This document shows, piece by piece, positions 42,126-50,781 of a stretch of DNA of 64,000 nt. Position 1 is the first letter of the stretch, and each line of letters opens with the position of its first letter. Under the pieces are notes generated by a model, which saw nothing but the letters and a program-made list of their open reading frames with translations, was not told where the DNA came from and made no database searches. Made by a program: the position numbers and the translations under genes. The stretch is from Telluria mixta (lineage in GTDB: Bacteria; Pseudomonadota; Gammaproteobacteria; Burkholderiales; Burkholderiaceae_D). Where the stretch lies: contig NZ_CP119520.1 of the NCBI RefSeq assembly GCF_029223865.1, positions 1,860,001 to 1,924,000 on the forward strand, written 5' to 3'.

Positions 42126-43120
42126 GCCTTTTTCTCGCGCGTGGCCCCGACCGACGGCACGGTCAGGTAGGCCAGGCGCTTCATCTCGCGCCGGCCGTGG
42201 GTAACGGTGTCGAGCACGAGGCCGCAGGTGAGCGCCAGGAAGGCCAGCAGCATGATGCTGGCGGCCAGCACGGCGGTCGGCAGGCGCGGCACCAGGCCCG
42301 TCTCAAGGTAGGTCACGATCACGGGGATCGACAGGCCGATCGACACCAGCGCCAGCAGCCCGAACAGGACCGAGAAGAACAACAGCGGCCGCTCGTTCTT
42401 GAACAGCTTCGTGATCATGAGCAGGATGCGGAAACCGTCGCGGTACGTCGACAACTTGCTCGTCGACCCTTCCAGGCGCGCGCCGTACGGCGTATCCAGT
42501 TCGCCGATCGGCATGCGCAGCTGCAGTGCGTGCACGGTCAGTTCGGTCTCGGTCTCGAAGCCGTTCGACAGGGCCGGGAACGATTTCACGTAGCGGCGCG
42601 AGAACACGCGGTAGCCCGACAGGATGTCGGTGAAGCGGTTACCGAACAGGTGCGCGACGAAGCCCGTGAACAGGGCATTGCCGAAGCGGTGCCCCGCGCG
42701 GTAGGCGGCTTCCTCGGAATCGACGCGGCAGCCGACGACCATGTCGAGGTTTTCCTCGACGAGCTTGGCGATCAGCGCGGGGGCGCTCGCGGCGTCATAA
42801 GTGATGTCGCCGTCGCACATCAGGTAGATGTCGGCGTCGATGTCGGCAAACATGCGGCGCACGACGTTGCCCTTGCCCTGCAGGGTTTCGGCGCGCACGA
42901 TGGCGCCGGCGGCGACGGCCACCTCGGACGTGCGGTCTTTGGAATTGTTGTCGTAGACGTAGATCCGCGCCTGCGGCAGTTCGCGCCGGAAGCCTTCGAC
43001 GACGGCGCCGATGGCGGCCTCCTCGTTATAGCACGGCAGGATCACCGCGATGTCGAGGCCGGCATAGGCGGCACGCGCCGCTTCGATCGGCAATACGTTG
43101 GTGTTCAGGGTGGAAGGCAT
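42122..43120 (-). CDS. GT2 polyprenyl-phosphate sugar transferase (GtrB/DPM-like)
   Basis: A 332-residue GT-A transferase with a C-terminal membrane part. IAVILPCYNEEAAIGAVVEGF, IYVYDNNSKDRTSEVA and IYLMCDGDITYD (DGD metal site) form the catalytic domain; DILSGYRVFSRRYVKSFP is the family's acceptor loop. Two hydrophobic hairpins (about 235-310) anchor it. It should make a polyprenyl-phosphate-linked sugar on the cytoplasmic face for the coupled GtrA flippase, for glycan decoration. Sugar identity is unknown. Confidence 0.9.
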   Translation of the reverse strand: MPSTLNTNVLPIEAARAAYAGLDIAVILPCYNEEAAIGAVVEGFRRELPQARIYVYDNNSKDRTSEVAVAAGAIVRAETLQGKGNVVRRMFADIDADIYLMCDGDITYDAASAPALIAKLVEENLDMVVGCRVDSEEAAYRAGHRFGNALFTGFVAHLFGNRFTDILSGYRVFSRRYVKSFPALSNGFETETELTVHALQLRMPIGELDTPYGARLEGSTSKLSTYRDGFRILLMITKLFKNERPLLFFSVLFGLLALVSIGLSIPVIVTYLETGLVPRLPTAVLAASIMLLAFLALTCGLVLDTVTHGRREMKRLAYLTVPSVGATREKKA

Positions 43121-43409
43121 GCTGCGTCCTCGCTGCTGGTGCTGTTACTGTAACGGATGAACGATGATCACTGGAATTTGGTGAGCGCCGTCGCCTCGGC
43201 CGGCACGCCCATGCGAAGAGTTTTCAATAAGACAACTTTTTGAACTCTAACACACTTATAGTATTTTTAAGACTACGTGAGCTATTTTGTTGTATTAAAA
43301 ATAACAAACTACGTCGGACTCGCTCATGCAAAAACAATATTTACAACATTTATCGCATAAAATAATTATCTTTAAAGAAATTAAATTTGGATGAATAATC
43401 TGGTCTTAC
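43121..43409. other. AT-rich intergenic region
   Basis: A region between the GT2 start and the M13 peptidase terminator. From about 43210 it is extremely AT-rich, in contrast to the surrounding high-GC DNA. It should hold the promoter for the GT2/gtrA pair. I see no gene, and no clean -35/-10 pair. Confidence 0.4.
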
Positions 43410-43440
43410 AAAAAAAACGCCGCCCACGCGTGGGGCGGCG
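43410..43440 (-). terminator. Rho-independent terminator of the M13 peptidase gene
   Basis: On the minus strand GCCGCCC and GGGCGGC form a stem followed by eight T residues, 23 bases after the peptidase stop. Confidence 0.85.
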
Positions 43441-43463
43441 ACTGCCGGCGTTTTGTTAGGGCA

Positions 43464-45533
43464 TTACCAGATGATCACGCGCTCCTTCGGCGCCAGGTAC
43501 ATCTTGTCGCCCTGCTTGACCTTGAAGGCGTCGTAGAAGCCCGGCTGGTTGCGCAGCGTGCCGTTGGCGCGGAACTGGCCCGGCGAGTGCGGGTCGGTCT
43601 TCACCTGCACGATCTGCTGCTGTTCGCGCATCTTGGTGCGCCATACCTGGGCCCAGCCCATGTACAGGCGCTGTTCACCCGTCAGGCCCTCGATCACCGG
43701 CGCCTTCTTGCCCTTCAAGGAAATCTTGTAGGCTTTATAGGCGATCGCGAGACCCGAGTTGTCGGCGATGTTCTCGCCCAGGGTCAGTTCGCCGTTCACG
43801 TGGTAGCCCTTGATCGGCTCGAACTGGTTGTACTGGTTGACCAGCATCTTGGTCTTGGCCTCGAAGTTCTTGTGGTCGGCCGCGGTCCACCAGTCGCGCA
43901 GGTTGCCGTCGCCGTCGTACTGGGCGCCTTGGTCGTCGAAGCCGTGGCTGATCTCGTGGCCGATCACGGCGCCGATGCCGCCGTAGTTCACGGCATCATC
44001 CGCATTGGCGTCGAAGAACGGCGGCTGCAGGATCGCGGCCGGGAACACGATCTCGTTCATCTCCGGGTTGTAGTACGCGTTGATGGTCTGCGGCGTCATG
44101 CCCCACTCGTCGCGGTCGATCGGCTTGCCGAGTTTGTTCAGCTCGCGGTTGTACTCGACATCGCGCGAGCGCATCACGTTGCCCACCAGGTCGTCACGCG
44201 ACACGACGAGCGCCGAGTAATCCTTCCACTTGTTCGGGTAGCCGATCTTCGGCGTGAACTTGGCCAGCTTGGCCTGCGCTTCCTTCTTGGTGGCCGGCGA
44301 CATCCAGTCCAGCTTGTCGATGCTCTGCTTGTAGGCGACCAGCAGGTTCTTGACCAGCGCTTCCATGCGCGCCTTGCGCTCCGGCGGGAAGTACTCGCCC
44401 ACGTACAGCTTGCCCAGCGACTCGCCCTGCGAACGCTCGATCGCGCCCACGCCACGCTTCCAGCGCGGTTCCTGCTCCTTCACGCCCGACAGTGTCTTGC
44501 CGTAGAAGTCGAAGCGCTCGTCGACGAAGGCCTTGTTCAGGTAGCTCGCGTACGCGTCCACCAGGTGCATCGTCAGGTAGGCCTTCCAGGTGTCCAGCGA
44601 GGTCTTGTTGGAGATCTCGGCGAAGCCTTTCAGGTAGGTCGGCTGGCTGACGATCACATAGGTCGTCTTGCCGGCGATGCCGGTGGCCTGCAGGTAGCCG
44701 TTCCAGTCGTAGTCCGGCGCGACCTTGCCCATGTCGGCCAGCGGCACCTTGTTGTAGGCCTTGATCGGGTCGCGCAGTTCGACCTTGGTCCACTGCACCT
44801 TCGCCAGTTCCGTCTCGAAGTCGACGATGGCCTTCGCGTTGGCGGCGGCGTTCTTGTCGCCGGCCAGCGCGAGCGTCTTCTCGACGTGCGTCAGGTACTT
44901 CGCCTTCGCGTCGGCCAGCTTGGCGTCGTCCGCCTTCAGGTAGTAGTCGCGGTCGGGCATGCCCAGGCCGCTCTGGTAGATGTCGGCGACGTACTTGGTC
45001 GAATCCTTGTTGTCCTGGTGGATGCCGAAGTCGTACGGCACGTTCACGCCGATCTTGCCCAGGTGTGCCAGCAGCGCGGGCAGCTCGGACTTGTCCTTCA
45101 GCGCCGCGATCTTCGCGAGTTCGCCGTTCAGCGGCGTGATGCCCAGCTGCTCCAGCTTCGCTTCGTCCATGAAGCTGGCGTAGTAATCGCCGATGCGCTG
45201 GGCGTCGGTGCCCTTGGCCGGGTTGCCGGCGGCGGCTTTCTCGATGATGCCGCGCAGCTGCGGCAGCGTGTCGTCGCGCAGCTTGGCGAACGAACCCCAG
45301 CTCGATTTGTCGGCCGGGATCTCGACCGTCTTCATCCACTTGCCGTTCAGGTATTCATAGAAATCGTCCTGCGGGCGGACCGCCGGCTCGATGTATTCGG
45401 TGGCGATGCCGGCCGACAGGGTCTGGCCCTTCTTGATGGCCGTGTTCTTGGCGGCGGCGCCTTCCGCCGCATGGCCGGCGTTGGCAAGCAGCGCCAGGGT
45501 CAGGGCGCTCAACAGGGTGTGCTTCTTCATCAT
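43464..45533 (-). CDS. M13 family zinc metallopeptidase (PepO/neprilysin-like), copy 1
   Basis: A 689-residue exported peptidase. The signal peptide (MMKKHTLLSALTLALLAN-AGHA) is followed by the M13 N-terminal domain (VRPQDDFYEYLNGKWMKT) and the catalytic domain: NAYYNPEMNEIVFPAAILQPPFF, then HEISH (about 526-530) in VIGHEISHGFDDQG, the ELTLGENIADNSGLAIAYKAY third-ligand region (Glu) and the terminal motif ending in VIIW. It probably degrades peptides in the periplasm. A close paralogue lies 101 bp upstream in the same direction; the pair arose by tandem duplication. Confidence 0.95.
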   Translation of the reverse strand: MMKKHTLLSALTLALLANAGHAAEGAAAKNTAIKKGQTLSAGIATEYIEPAVRPQDDFYEYLNGKWMKTVEIPADKSSWGSFAKLRDDTLPQLRGIIEKAAAGNPAKGTDAQRIGDYYASFMDEAKLEQLGITPLNGELAKIAALKDKSELPALLAHLGKIGVNVPYDFGIHQDNKDSTKYVADIYQSGLGMPDRDYYLKADDAKLADAKAKYLTHVEKTLALAGDKNAAANAKAIVDFETELAKVQWTKVELRDPIKAYNKVPLADMGKVAPDYDWNGYLQATGIAGKTTYVIVSQPTYLKGFAEISNKTSLDTWKAYLTMHLVDAYASYLNKAFVDERFDFYGKTLSGVKEQEPRWKRGVGAIERSQGESLGKLYVGEYFPPERKARMEALVKNLLVAYKQSIDKLDWMSPATKKEAQAKLAKFTPKIGYPNKWKDYSALVVSRDDLVGNVMRSRDVEYNRELNKLGKPIDRDEWGMTPQTINAYYNPEMNEIVFPAAILQPPFFDANADDAVNYGGIGAVIGHEISHGFDDQGAQYDGDGNLRDWWTAADHKNFEAKTKMLVNQYNQFEPIKGYHVNGELTLGENIADNSGLAIAYKAYKISLKGKKAPVIEGLTGEQRLYMGWAQVWRTKMREQQQIVQVKTDPHSPGQFRANGTLRNQPGFYDAFKVKQGDKMYLAPKERVIIW

Positions 45534-45634
45534 CTCTTCATCTCCCTCGGGTTGTTATGGGTGGGATGGTGGGGCCGGCGGGGGTACCGCCGTCCCTGAT
45601 TATCGCTGATGGCGACGGGTTTGTTTCAAAATCG

Positions 45635-47665
45635 TTACCAGATCGTGACGCGCTGCTCCGGCGGCAAATACATCTTGTCGCCTTCCTTCACGCCGAACGC
45701 CTCGTAGAACGCGGCCTGGTTGCGCAAGGTGCCGTTGGCGCGGAACTGGCCCGGCGAGTGCGGGTCGGTCTTCACCTGCACGATCTGCTGCGCCTCGCGC
45801 ATCTTCGAGCGCCACACCTGCGCCCAGCCCATGAAGAAGCGCTGGTCGCCGGTAAGGCCGTCGATGACGGGCGCCTGCTGGCCGTGCAATGAGATCTTGT
45901 AGGCTTTATAGGCGATGGCGAGACCGGAGTTGTCGCCGATGTTCTCGCCCAGCGTGAGGGCGCCGTTGACGTGGTAGCCCGGCAGCGGCTCGAAGGCGTC
46001 GTACTGCTTGACCAGCATGTCCGTCTTGGCCTTGAAGCGCGCCTGGTCCTCTGCCGTCCACCAGTTGCGCAAATTGCCCTCGCCGTCCGACTGGCTGCCC
46101 TTGTCGTCGAAGCCGTGGCCGATCTCGTGGCCGATCACGGCGCCGATGCCGCCGTAGTTCACGGCGTCGTCCGCGTCCGCATCGAAGAACGGCGGCTGCA
46201 GGATCGCGGCCGGGAACACGATCTCGTTCATGCGCGAGTTGTAGTAGGCGTTCACCGTCTGCGGCGTCATGCCCCACTCTTCGCGGTCGATCGGCTTGCC
46301 CAGCTTGTCGATGTTGCGGTTGTAGGCGAAGGTCGCGGCGCGCATCACGTTGCCGACCAGGTCATCCTTCCTGACGGCCAGGCGGGAATAATCGCGCCAT
46401 TTGTTCGGGTAGCCGATCTTCGGCGTGAACTTCGCCAGCTTGGCCTGGGCTTCCTTCTTCGTCTCCGCACCCATCCAGTCCAGTTGGTCGATCGATTCCC
46501 TGTACGCGGCGAGGACGTTCTTGACGAGTTCCTCCATGCGCGCCTTGCGCTCCGGCGGGAAGTATTTGGCCACGTATTCGCGGCCCAGCGCCTCGCCCAG
46601 CGCGCCTTCGACGACGGACACGCCGATCTTCCAGCGCGGACGGTTGACGTCCGCACCGGTCAGCGTCTTGCCGTAGAAATCGAAATCCGCGTCGACGAAC
46701 GCCTTCGACAGGTAAGGCGCGTATTCGCGCAGCAGCTGCCACTGGAAATAGGCCTTGACGGTCTCGATGTCGGTGGCGGCGAGAAGCTTGTCGAAGCCCT
46801 GCAGGTAGGTCGGCTGGCCGACGATCACGTAGTCGACCTTGTTGCCCACGCCGGCGGCGCCCAGCGCCGTCTTCCAGTCGTAGCCCGGCGTCAGCGCCGT
46901 GAGCTGCGCCACGTCCATCCTGTTGTAGTTCTTGTTCGGGTCACGCAGTTCGACCTTCGTCCACTGCACCTTCGCCAGTTCCGTCTCGAACGCGACGATC
47001 ACTTTCGCCTTCGCGTCGGCATCCTTGTCGCCGGCCAGTTGCAGGATCTGCGCGACGTGCCGTTCGTACTTCGCCTTGGCCGCGGCCATCTTGGCGTCGT
47101 CCGCCTTCAGGTAGTAGTCGCGGTCCGGCATGCCGAGGCCGCCCTGGCGGATGTAGGTGGCGTACTTCGTCGACGCTTTCGCATCCTGCGCCACGCTGAT
47201 GCCATACGGCGTCGCGACGCCGATCTTCGACAGGTGCGCGATCAGGTCGGGCACGCCCTTCTTGTCCTTCAGCGTCCGGATGCGCGCCAGCTCGCCCGTA
47301 AGCGGCTTGTAGCCCAGCGTCTCGAGCTTCTTCTCGTCCATGAAGCTCGTGTACAGGTCGGCGATCTTTTGCGCATCGGTGCCGGCCTTCTTGTGCGGGT
47401 CCTTCTGGTCCGCTTCGATGATGCCGAGGAGCTGCGGCTGCGTATCCTCGCGCAGCTTCATGAAGGTGCCCCAGCTCGAACGGTCGGCGGGAATCTCGGT
47501 CGTCTTGAGCCACTTGCCGTTCAGGTAAGTGAAGAAATCGTCCTGCACGCGTACGCTCGGGTCGATGTATTGCGTGTCGATGCCGGCGCGGTCCGCTGTG
47601 GATGCCGCAGTTGCAAATGTGGCCAGCATGGAGAGGGTCAGGGTGGAGAGAAGGTATCGTTTCAC
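45635..47665 (-). CDS. M13 family zinc metallopeptidase, copy 2
   Basis: A 676-residue paralogue of the gene downstream. The start is GTG 47665 with AAGGA seven bases upstream; the longer frame crosses a hairpin. Signal peptide VKRYLLSTLTLSMLATFATA. The zinc site is HEIGH (about 513-517) in VIGHEIGHGFDDKGSQ, with GENIGDNSGLAIAYKAY for the third ligand and the same VTIW-type end. Long blocks are identical to copy 1, especially near the active site, while the middle differs. Both likely share substrate classes. It lies 93 bp after the TonB-dependent receptor gene. Confidence 0.95.
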   Translation of the reverse strand: MKRYLLSTLTLSMLATFATAASTADRAGIDTQYIDPSVRVQDDFFTYLNGKWLKTTEIPADRSSWGTFMKLREDTQPQLLGIIEADQKDPHKKAGTDAQKIADLYTSFMDEKKLETLGYKPLTGELARIRTLKDKKGVPDLIAHLSKIGVATPYGISVAQDAKASTKYATYIRQGGLGMPDRDYYLKADDAKMAAAKAKYERHVAQILQLAGDKDADAKAKVIVAFETELAKVQWTKVELRDPNKNYNRMDVAQLTALTPGYDWKTALGAAGVGNKVDYVIVGQPTYLQGFDKLLAATDIETVKAYFQWQLLREYAPYLSKAFVDADFDFYGKTLTGADVNRPRWKIGVSVVEGALGEALGREYVAKYFPPERKARMEELVKNVLAAYRESIDQLDWMGAETKKEAQAKLAKFTPKIGYPNKWRDYSRLAVRKDDLVGNVMRAATFAYNRNIDKLGKPIDREEWGMTPQTVNAYYNSRMNEIVFPAAILQPPFFDADADDAVNYGGIGAVIGHEIGHGFDDKGSQSDGEGNLRNWWTAEDQARFKAKTDMLVKQYDAFEPLPGYHVNGALTLGENIGDNSGLAIAYKAYKISLHGQQAPVIDGLTGDQRFFMGWAQVWRSKMREAQQIVQVKTDPHSPGQFRANGTLRNQAAFYEAFGVKEGDKMYLPPEQRVTIW

Positions 47666-47718
47666 GAGGGGTTCCTTGTGTGCTGCAAATGCGGCTTGTG
47701 GCCATCGGCGAATGTAAC

Positions 47719-47748
47719 ACGGCCCGGTGTGCCGATACACCGGGCCGT
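47719..47748. repeat. 12-bp perfect inverted repeat after the receptor gene
   Basis: ACGGCCCGGTGT and ACACCGGGCCGT surround a six-base loop (GCCGAT), just after the receptor stop on the minus strand. No T-run follows, so it may be an attenuating or RNA-protecting stem rather than a strict terminator. Confidence 0.6.
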
Positions 47749-47758
47749 CGTGGCAACG

Positions 47759-49918
47759 CTACATCTTCATTTCGTAGCGGATGCCGAGCGTCGTATAAGT
47801 ACGGGTCGCCGTTGCAGCGCTCTGCACGAGGGTGCCCGTGTCGACGCTGCGCGCGCTGTCGTAGAGACGCGGATCGAGGTTGTTCGCGGACAGGCGCACC
47901 TGCGCGTTCGCATTCAGCTTGTACAAACCATAAACGTCGAACTGGCGCTTCATGCCCGTGTACGCGGTCTCGTTGACGGTGGTCTGCACGAGGGTCGCGG
48001 GCGTCCAGTTCAAGCTGCCGCCGATCGTCAGCGGCCAGCCTTTCAGGCGCCAGTCCGCGCCCACGTTGGCCGTCTGCTTCGGCTGCTGGTCGAGGCGGTT
48101 GTCCGGGCCCGGGATGCCCTCCACGTTCGACCAGTAGCGGCTGTAGTTCGAGCGCACGTCGACGTTCGGCGCGCCCGCGTACAGGTCCGTCAGCGGGAAC
48201 TTCGCTTCCAGCTCGATGCCGCGTGTGCGTGCCTTGCCGATGTTGATGGGCGTGGAGACCCAGCGCGGTCCGCTCGCCGTCTGCGCCAGCACCGTCGTGC
48301 GGCGCTGCAGGTCGTCGATATTGCGTGCGAAGCCGCTGGCCGACAGGATGCCGCTCTTGCCGACGTAATGCTCGTACGCGACGTCGATACCTGTCGCCAG
48401 TTCCGGCTTCAAATTCGGATTGCCCGTGCGGTCCGGACGCGTGGCGTCGTTGTACGTGGAGATCGTCGGCACGGCGATCAGGTCGTTCAGCCCCGGCGCT
48501 TTATAGCTGCGCGTGACGCTCGCACGGATCTGGTCTTTATCGTGTTCCGGTATGCGCCAGACGCCGTGCAGTACGGGGCTCCAGACTTTGGAGAGGTTGC
48601 GGACCCGGTCACTGGCGACGCGGATGCCTTCCCAGCGCAGGCCGAGGTAAGTGGAGAACTGCGGCGTGACATCCCACTCGTCCTGCACGAACGCGGCGAC
48701 GCGGCGCGAATCGGCTGCGAGCGACGCGCCGCCGCCGTCGAACAGCGCGGCCGAATCGCCGGCCGCCACGTGCTCCTGACTGCGGTGCCCGCCCTCGATC
48801 TCCCAGCCGGCCGCGAACAGGTGGCCCTTGCCCATGGGACGCGTGTACTTGCCGCCCGTGTTCAGGCTGCCGTCGCGCGTCGCGTCGCTGTCGACGTAGC
48901 GCAGCAACGGGCTGCCCGCGGCATCGAACGTGTTGCGCAGGACGTCGCTGTGGCTGCGGCCGCCGGCGAAGCCGAATTTCACTTCCAGACGCGCGCCGCC
49001 GTCCATGCGGTGCAGCCAGTTGCCGAAGCCGCGCACGAACGTCGAATTCGACGTCGAATCGGAGCGCTGGTGCGCGTATTCCGGCGCGGTCGTGCCGATG
49101 GGTTGATCGAGCCGGCTGTCGCCGCCGCTGCGGTTGCGGTTCGCGACGAGGAACGGTTGAAACGTCAGCGTGTCGCCGTTCGAAAATTTATACGCGAAGC
49201 GCGGCGTGAGGAACAGCGAGTCGTTGACGCCGCCGCCTTCGTCGTGGATGCGCTGTTCGCGCTGCACGGTGCCATCCTGCCGCGTGTTCAGGTTCACCGT
49301 ATCGCTGTCGTTGTGCTGGCGCGCCTGGTTGAGGGCGCCCGTCAGGTTCCACGACAGGCTGCCCGCCTGGCCCGGCACGACGACGCCCACGTTCACGCCG
49401 TGGCGGCCCTGCTCGATGCTGTCGGCCACGCGCAACTGCACGTCCTTCTGGCGATAGCCCTCGCGCAGGATGATGTTGATGGTGCCCGCGATCGCCTGCG
49501 TGCTGTGTTCCGCGACGGGACCGCGCATCACCTCGATGCGCTCGACCTGGTCGGGCGCCAGCGCATCCAGCGAAAAGCCCGGCGGCGGACGCTCGCCATT
49601 GACGAGCATCTGCGTATAGCCGTTGCCGAGACCACGCATGCGCACACCGCCGCCGCCCCGCCCCGGCGGCCCGCCCAGGGTCACGCCCGGCAGGCGCTTG
49701 AGGACTTCGCTGATGCTCGTGTCGCCGTTGCGGTCGAGTTCTTCGCGCCCGAACACCATTTTTGCGGCCGTCGACAGGCGGCGTGTTTCCGTGTCGTCGG
49801 CGCGGGCGCCGGTCACGTTCACTTGCTGGACGGGGTCGGAGGTTTGCCCGGACTGGGCCAGTGAAGGTCCCGCCGTGCCCAGCAGAGCCAGGCAGGCGAT
49901 CGGGATCAGTTTGCTCAT
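47759..49918 (-). CDS. TonB-dependent outer-membrane receptor
   Basis: A 719-residue receptor with signal peptide MSKLIPIACLALLGTAGPSLA. The plug domain begins VQQVNVTGARADDTETRR and contains VLKRLPGVTLGGPPGRGGGGVRMRGLG and QVERIEVMRGPVAEHSTQAIAGTINIIL. The barrel runs to the end, finishing RTYTTLGIRYEMKM with many alternating aromatic strands. No TonB box or cognate transport genes identify the substrate. The glycine-rich segment in the plug (about 84-91) is unusual. The adjacent peptidases suggest possible peptide import, but that is speculation. Confidence 0.93.
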   Translation of the reverse strand: MSKLIPIACLALLGTAGPSLAQSGQTSDPVQQVNVTGARADDTETRRLSTAAKMVFGREELDRNGDTSISEVLKRLPGVTLGGPPGRGGGGVRMRGLGNGYTQMLVNGERPPPGFSLDALAPDQVERIEVMRGPVAEHSTQAIAGTINIILREGYRQKDVQLRVADSIEQGRHGVNVGVVVPGQAGSLSWNLTGALNQARQHNDSDTVNLNTRQDGTVQREQRIHDEGGGVNDSLFLTPRFAYKFSNGDTLTFQPFLVANRNRSGGDSRLDQPIGTTAPEYAHQRSDSTSNSTFVRGFGNWLHRMDGGARLEVKFGFAGGRSHSDVLRNTFDAAGSPLLRYVDSDATRDGSLNTGGKYTRPMGKGHLFAAGWEIEGGHRSQEHVAAGDSAALFDGGGASLAADSRRVAAFVQDEWDVTPQFSTYLGLRWEGIRVASDRVRNLSKVWSPVLHGVWRIPEHDKDQIRASVTRSYKAPGLNDLIAVPTISTYNDATRPDRTGNPNLKPELATGIDVAYEHYVGKSGILSASGFARNIDDLQRRTTVLAQTASGPRWVSTPINIGKARTRGIELEAKFPLTDLYAGAPNVDVRSNYSRYWSNVEGIPGPDNRLDQQPKQTANVGADWRLKGWPLTIGGSLNWTPATLVQTTVNETAYTGMKRQFDVYGLYKLNANAQVRLSANNLDPRLYDSARSVDTGTLVQSAATATRTYTTLGIRYEMKM

Positions 49919-50026
49919 GACTATCGTTGTTATCGGTTGCGCAGCGGCACCAATTCTAGCGGGGAAGAATAGTCAAAGCAGCGCAGCGTGGCGGATTTTT
50001 ACTTAACGATACATAGTGTGCAAAAC

Positions 50027-50590
50027 TCAACCGCCGAGATTGATCGACGCGCCGCCGGGACCGCCCATGCCCCCGCGTCCATGGCCGCCCATGCCGCCCG
50101 GACGGCCACCGCCGCTGCCCCGCTCATTGCCTCGTTCTCCGCCCGGACGCCCCTCCGGCACCACGCGCATCAACTGCTCCCCGATGAACGTCGCGACCTG
50201 GGCGCGCTGCTTGTCGTCGAGCGCATCGTTCACTTCCAGCCACGCTTCGCGCAGCTGCTTGTCCTCGGTATTGGTCGCCACGGCTTCCGCCTCGACGGCC
50301 CGGTTCAGGTCGCGCAATTCGGCTTCCGGCTTCGCCAGCAGCGTCTTCGCCTGCTCCTGCAGCGCCTCGCGGCGGCGCTGGCGCTCGCGCAGGATGGAGC
50401 GCGAACGGCCTTCGATCTGGTTCCACAGCATCTGCTGGTTCGGGGTCAGGTTCAGGGATTTTTTCACGTCGGCAGACATGAACAACAAGTCCTCGACGCG
50501 CATGTCCATCAGCGGGACGGCGAACGAAGGGGCGGCGCTGCCGATGGCGAGGGCGAACAGGCAGGCGCGGGCGAACCGGTTTTTAATCAT
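50027..50590 (-). CDS. Exported Spy/CpxP-like (LTxxQ) protein
   Basis: A 187-residue exported protein; the ATG at 50590 starts a signal peptide (MIKNRFARACLFALAIGSAAPSFA). The mature part is helical and charged: LNLTPNQQMLWNQIEGRSRSILRERQRRREAL has the LTxxQ pattern of Spy/CpxP periplasmic chaperones, and ALDDKQRAQVATFIGEQL a second such helix. The last ~40 residues are Gly/Arg-rich (GGERGNERGSGGGRPGG). A role in envelope stress or binding unfolded proteins is likely by family. It is preceded by the terminator of the upstream gene. Confidence 0.7.
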   Translation of the reverse strand: MIKNRFARACLFALAIGSAAPSFAVPLMDMRVEDLLFMSADVKKSLNLTPNQQMLWNQIEGRSRSILRERQRRREALQEQAKTLLAKPEAELRDLNRAVEAEAVATNTEDKQLREAWLEVNDALDDKQRAQVATFIGEQLMRVVPEGRPGGERGNERGSGGGRPGGMGGHGRGGMGGPGGASINLGG

Positions 50591-50608
50591 CGAACGTGCT
50601 CCAGGCAT

Positions 50609-50641
50609 AAAAAAGCCCACGGTTGGGGGAAACCGTGGGCA
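50609..50641 (-). terminator. Rho-independent terminator of the FAD monooxygenase gene
   Basis: On the minus strand GCCCACGGTTT and AACCGTGGGC form a stem with a C-rich loop, followed by TTTTTT. It lies between the monooxygenase stop and the Spy-like gene. Confidence 0.85.
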
Positions 50642-50781
50642 AAGACCACTTCAAGAGTGGAGAGAGAGAAAAACTGATGAGAACTATATGCCTCGCTCCC
50701 CACCCTGTCCGGGCACTTTACAAATACTTACGCCGTGTTTGCCGGGGGATACAAGGATTAACACGAACCCCGAATTCGTAT
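50642..50781. other. Gap between terminator and FAD monooxygenase
   Basis: A short non-coding stretch on the 3' side of the monooxygenase gene. Nothing recognisable. Confidence 0.3.

Noticed and set aside
50609..50641. Leader hairpin controlling the Spy-like gene
   Set aside because: The stem with its T-run reads as the terminator of the upstream monooxygenase on the same strand; it does not include the ribosome site of the Spy-like gene.
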